This document shows, one piece after another, positions 5,833 through 7,098 of a stretch of DNA of 7,098 bases. The position numbers and the translations under genes were made by a program. This stretch comes from Crocinitomicaceae bacterium (lineage in GTDB: Bacteria; Bacteroidota; Bacteroidia; Flavobacteriales_D; Crocinitomicaceae), in assembly GCA_024643585.1 (NCBI GenBank), contig JAHEMP010000121.1:1-7098 (forward strand), given 5' to 3'. The notes under the pieces are model-generated. The model saw nothing but the letters and a program-made list of their open reading frames with translations, was not told the origin of the DNA and searched no databases. The stretch's first letter is position 1. Each line of letters opens with the position of its first letter.

Positions 5833-6735
5833 ATGACAGAATATATAAAAGAACTTACGAATAGCCCTTTCGCTAATACTTTGGGACTAATTGTATTGGG
5901 AATCGTTTCCATTTGGGTCATTTTATTCATCGTACAGCGATTTCTGTTTTCAAAAATAACCTCAAATGACAGCCATTACAAAGCAAAAAAGACAAGTGTT
6001 TTCGTCGGTTATTTTCTAACATTCATACTTCTCATTGTCGCTTTTCAAGATAAACTAAGTGGACTTTCTGTCGCTATTGGTGTGGCTGGAGCCGGCATAG
6101 CCTTTGCCCTACAAGAAGTAATTGTTTCTTTTGCTGGATGGTTGGCAATAATTTTCGGTGGATTTTATAAACCTGGCGATCGTGTTGAACTAGGTGGAAT
6201 CAAGGGAGATGTTATGGACATTGGTCTAATACGGACTACGATTATGGAAACTGGTCAGTGGGTGGATGGAGATTTATACAATGGAAGAATCGTTTTGGTC
6301 GCCAATAGTTTCGTATTCAAAGAACCCGTTTTCAATTATTCTGGAGATTTTCCATTTCTATGGGATGAAATAAAAATACCCGTTCAATATGGAAGTGATT
6401 ATGCTGAAGCCAAGCAAATAATTGAAACCGCTGCCAAAAGCGTTACCTCAGATATTGGTCAAAGAAGCGAAAAAAAATGGAAGGATTTACAAAACAAATA
6501 TCGTTTGGAAGAAGCCTCAACAGAACCAATGGTTTCTATTGTAGCAAATGACAATTGGGTTGAATTTACACTACGTTACGTCGTTAATTATAAAAAACGT
6601 CGCCTTACGAAAACAGATTTATTCACTGAAATACTTAAAAATATTGAAGCTACTGGAACCCGTGTTAAATTCGCTTCAGCGACATTCGAGGTTAGTGAAT
6701 TGCCTAATTTGAATGTGAATATTGTGAAAGATTAA
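5833..6735 (+). CDS. MscS-family mechanosensitive ion channel
   Basis: A 300-residue protein, close to the 286 residues of E. coli MscS. Three hydrophobic segments: TM1 about 13-37, TM2 about 55-72, and the pore helix TM3 about 78-111. TM3 carries the glycine/alanine packing pattern (VAIGVAGAGIAFALQ, 80-94) and then AGWLAIIFGGFYKPGDRVEL (101-120), the MscS signature entering the cytoplasmic beta domain. GGIKGDVMDIGLIRTT (121-136) and VLVANSFVFKEPVFNYS (154-170) match the conserved beta domain, including the 'PN...' position, here A-N. The alpha/beta C-terminal cage follows (about 175-300). MscS channels open under membrane tension and release solutes on hypo-osmotic shock. It is the last gene of the operon, 2 bp after the preceding stop. 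An insert-like charged helix (RSEKKWKDLQNKYRLEEAS, 211-229) lies within the cage domain. Family call very secure. Confidence 0.93.
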   Translation: MTEYIKELTNSPFANTLGLIVLGIVSIWVILFIVQRFLFSKITSNDSHYKAKKTSVFVGYFLTFILLIVAFQDKLSGLSVAIGVAGAGIAFALQEVIVSFAGWLAIIFGGFYKPGDRVELGGIKGDVMDIGLIRTTIMETGQWVDGDLYNGRIVLVANSFVFKEPVFNYSGDFPFLWDEIKIPVQYGSDYAEAKQIIETAAKSVTSDIGQRSEKKWKDLQNKYRLEEASTEPMVSIVANDNWVEFTLRYVVNYKKRRLTKTDLFTEILKNIEATGTRVKFASATFEVSELPNLNVNIVKD

Positions 6736-6785
6736 TTCCGCTTATTACTGCACTTTTATCGCAACCATTTTTATTATTCCAGGCG

Positions 6786-6802
6786 CAAGTATAACGTACT
6801 TG
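6786..6802. repeat. Short hairpin between convergent genes
   Basis: CAAGTA (6786-6791) and TACTTG (6797-6802) form a 6-bp perfect stem with a 5-nt loop, in the 82-bp gap between the mscS-like gene and the convergent minus-strand gene. No T run follows on either strand, so it is a poor intrinsic terminator. I see nothing else in this gap, and no clear terminator for the usp-mscS operon. Confidence 0.25.
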
Positions 6803-6817
6803 AAAATAGTAAAATGC

Positions 6818-7098
6818 CTACATCAAAACAAATTCTCCGCCCATAATTTTGTATTTGTATCCCTCCATTTCAAATGTGTCGCCTTCGGACAATTTACCTA
6901 TGTTTGGATAATCACCCGACAAGGTGTGAACGCTTCCTTTTGTTTTGTAGGCTATCGTTAAATGTTGTGGATTCGGTCGTCTTGGATCGACGCATAGAAC
7001 GACATGAACTGGTACCTTTATTTGTTTGAAATAGTCAAAATCGAAAAGACGAGCGTCCTTGTCAACAAAGAGTATTACATCCTTATAATTCTCCTTGG
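6818..7098 (-). CDS. C-terminal part of an unknown protein, possible VWA-like domain (5' truncated by window edge)
   Basis: On the minus strand a frame is open from the window edge (first full codon ending at 7096) to TAG at 6820-6818, giving 92 residues; the start lies beyond the window. Visible segments are DVILFVDKDARLFD (6-19), FKQIKVPVHVVLCVD (23-37), NPQHLTIAYKTKGSVHTLSG (42-61) and a tail with KLSEGDTFEMEGYKYKIMGG (68-87). A strand with an acidic end, then 'I.VPVHVVLC', then 'L..AY.T.GS.H.L', follows the pattern of the last strands and helix of von Willebrand factor A domains ('..i.vhvi.vg...L..la..tgG.'). The MIDAS residues would be upstream, so the call cannot be tested here. It is convergent with the mscS-like gene. 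The coding call is good; the family is a guess. Confidence 0.6.
   Translation of the reverse strand, partial: KENYKDVILFVDKDARLFDFDYFKQIKVPVHVVLCVDPRRPNPQHLTIAYKTKGSVHTLSGDYPNIGKLSEGDTFEMEGYKYKIMGGEFVLM

Noticed and set aside
1..7098. Mobile element, CRISPR array, tRNA or rRNA
   Set aside because: I found no transposase, integrase, regularly spaced repeats or cloverleaf-like sequence, and composition looks even across the window.

Overview
The window looks like ordinary chromosome from a member of the Bacteroidota, probably the Flavobacteriia or a close relative. Evidence: A+T-rich DNA, start codons without Shine-Dalgarno sequences, perfect TAnnTTTG -7 promoter elements, and Bacteroidota-type protein families (OstA-like, ChaN/Tiki, SPFH plus Arc-like pair). 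This assignment is inferred from family recognition and not from a marker gene. I see no tRNA, rRNA, insertion sequence, CRISPR array or prophage gene.

Left part (1-2870): the 3' end of an OstA-like gene on the + strand runs convergently into a minus-strand series. In transcription order that series is a GtrA-family membrane protein (2870-2373), a secreted ChaN-family protein (2283-1426) and a small two-TM protein with a possible PH-like soluble part (1368-979). A hairpin overlaps the gtrA-like stop codon and may separate it from the chaN-like gene.

Middle (2871-4101): a divergent 142-bp regulatory gap carries a -7 box for each direction and several inverted repeats. Then comes a two-gene unit on the + strand: a membrane-anchored SPFH protein, followed after 3 bp by a 58-residue Arc-type ribbon-helix-helix protein that begins with TTG and is easily missed. 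A strong intrinsic terminator (4066-4101) closes this unit.

Right part (4102-6735): a compact four-gene + strand operon encodes a tandem universal stress protein, a TerB-like protein, a small conserved-looking acidic-tailed protein of unknown function, and an MscS-type mechanosensitive channel, with gaps of 7, 13 and 2 bp. A TGA-N6-TCA palindrome lies where a class II Crp/Fnr-type activator would bind relative to a weak -7 box. The layout suggests a membrane or osmotic stress module; this is inference. The window ends inside a convergent minus-strand gene whose visible 92 C-terminal residues resemble the end of a VWA-like domain.

The best candidates for something under-described are the SPFH/Arc-like pair with its upstream repeats one helical turn apart, and the Usp/TerB-like/unknown/MscS operon.
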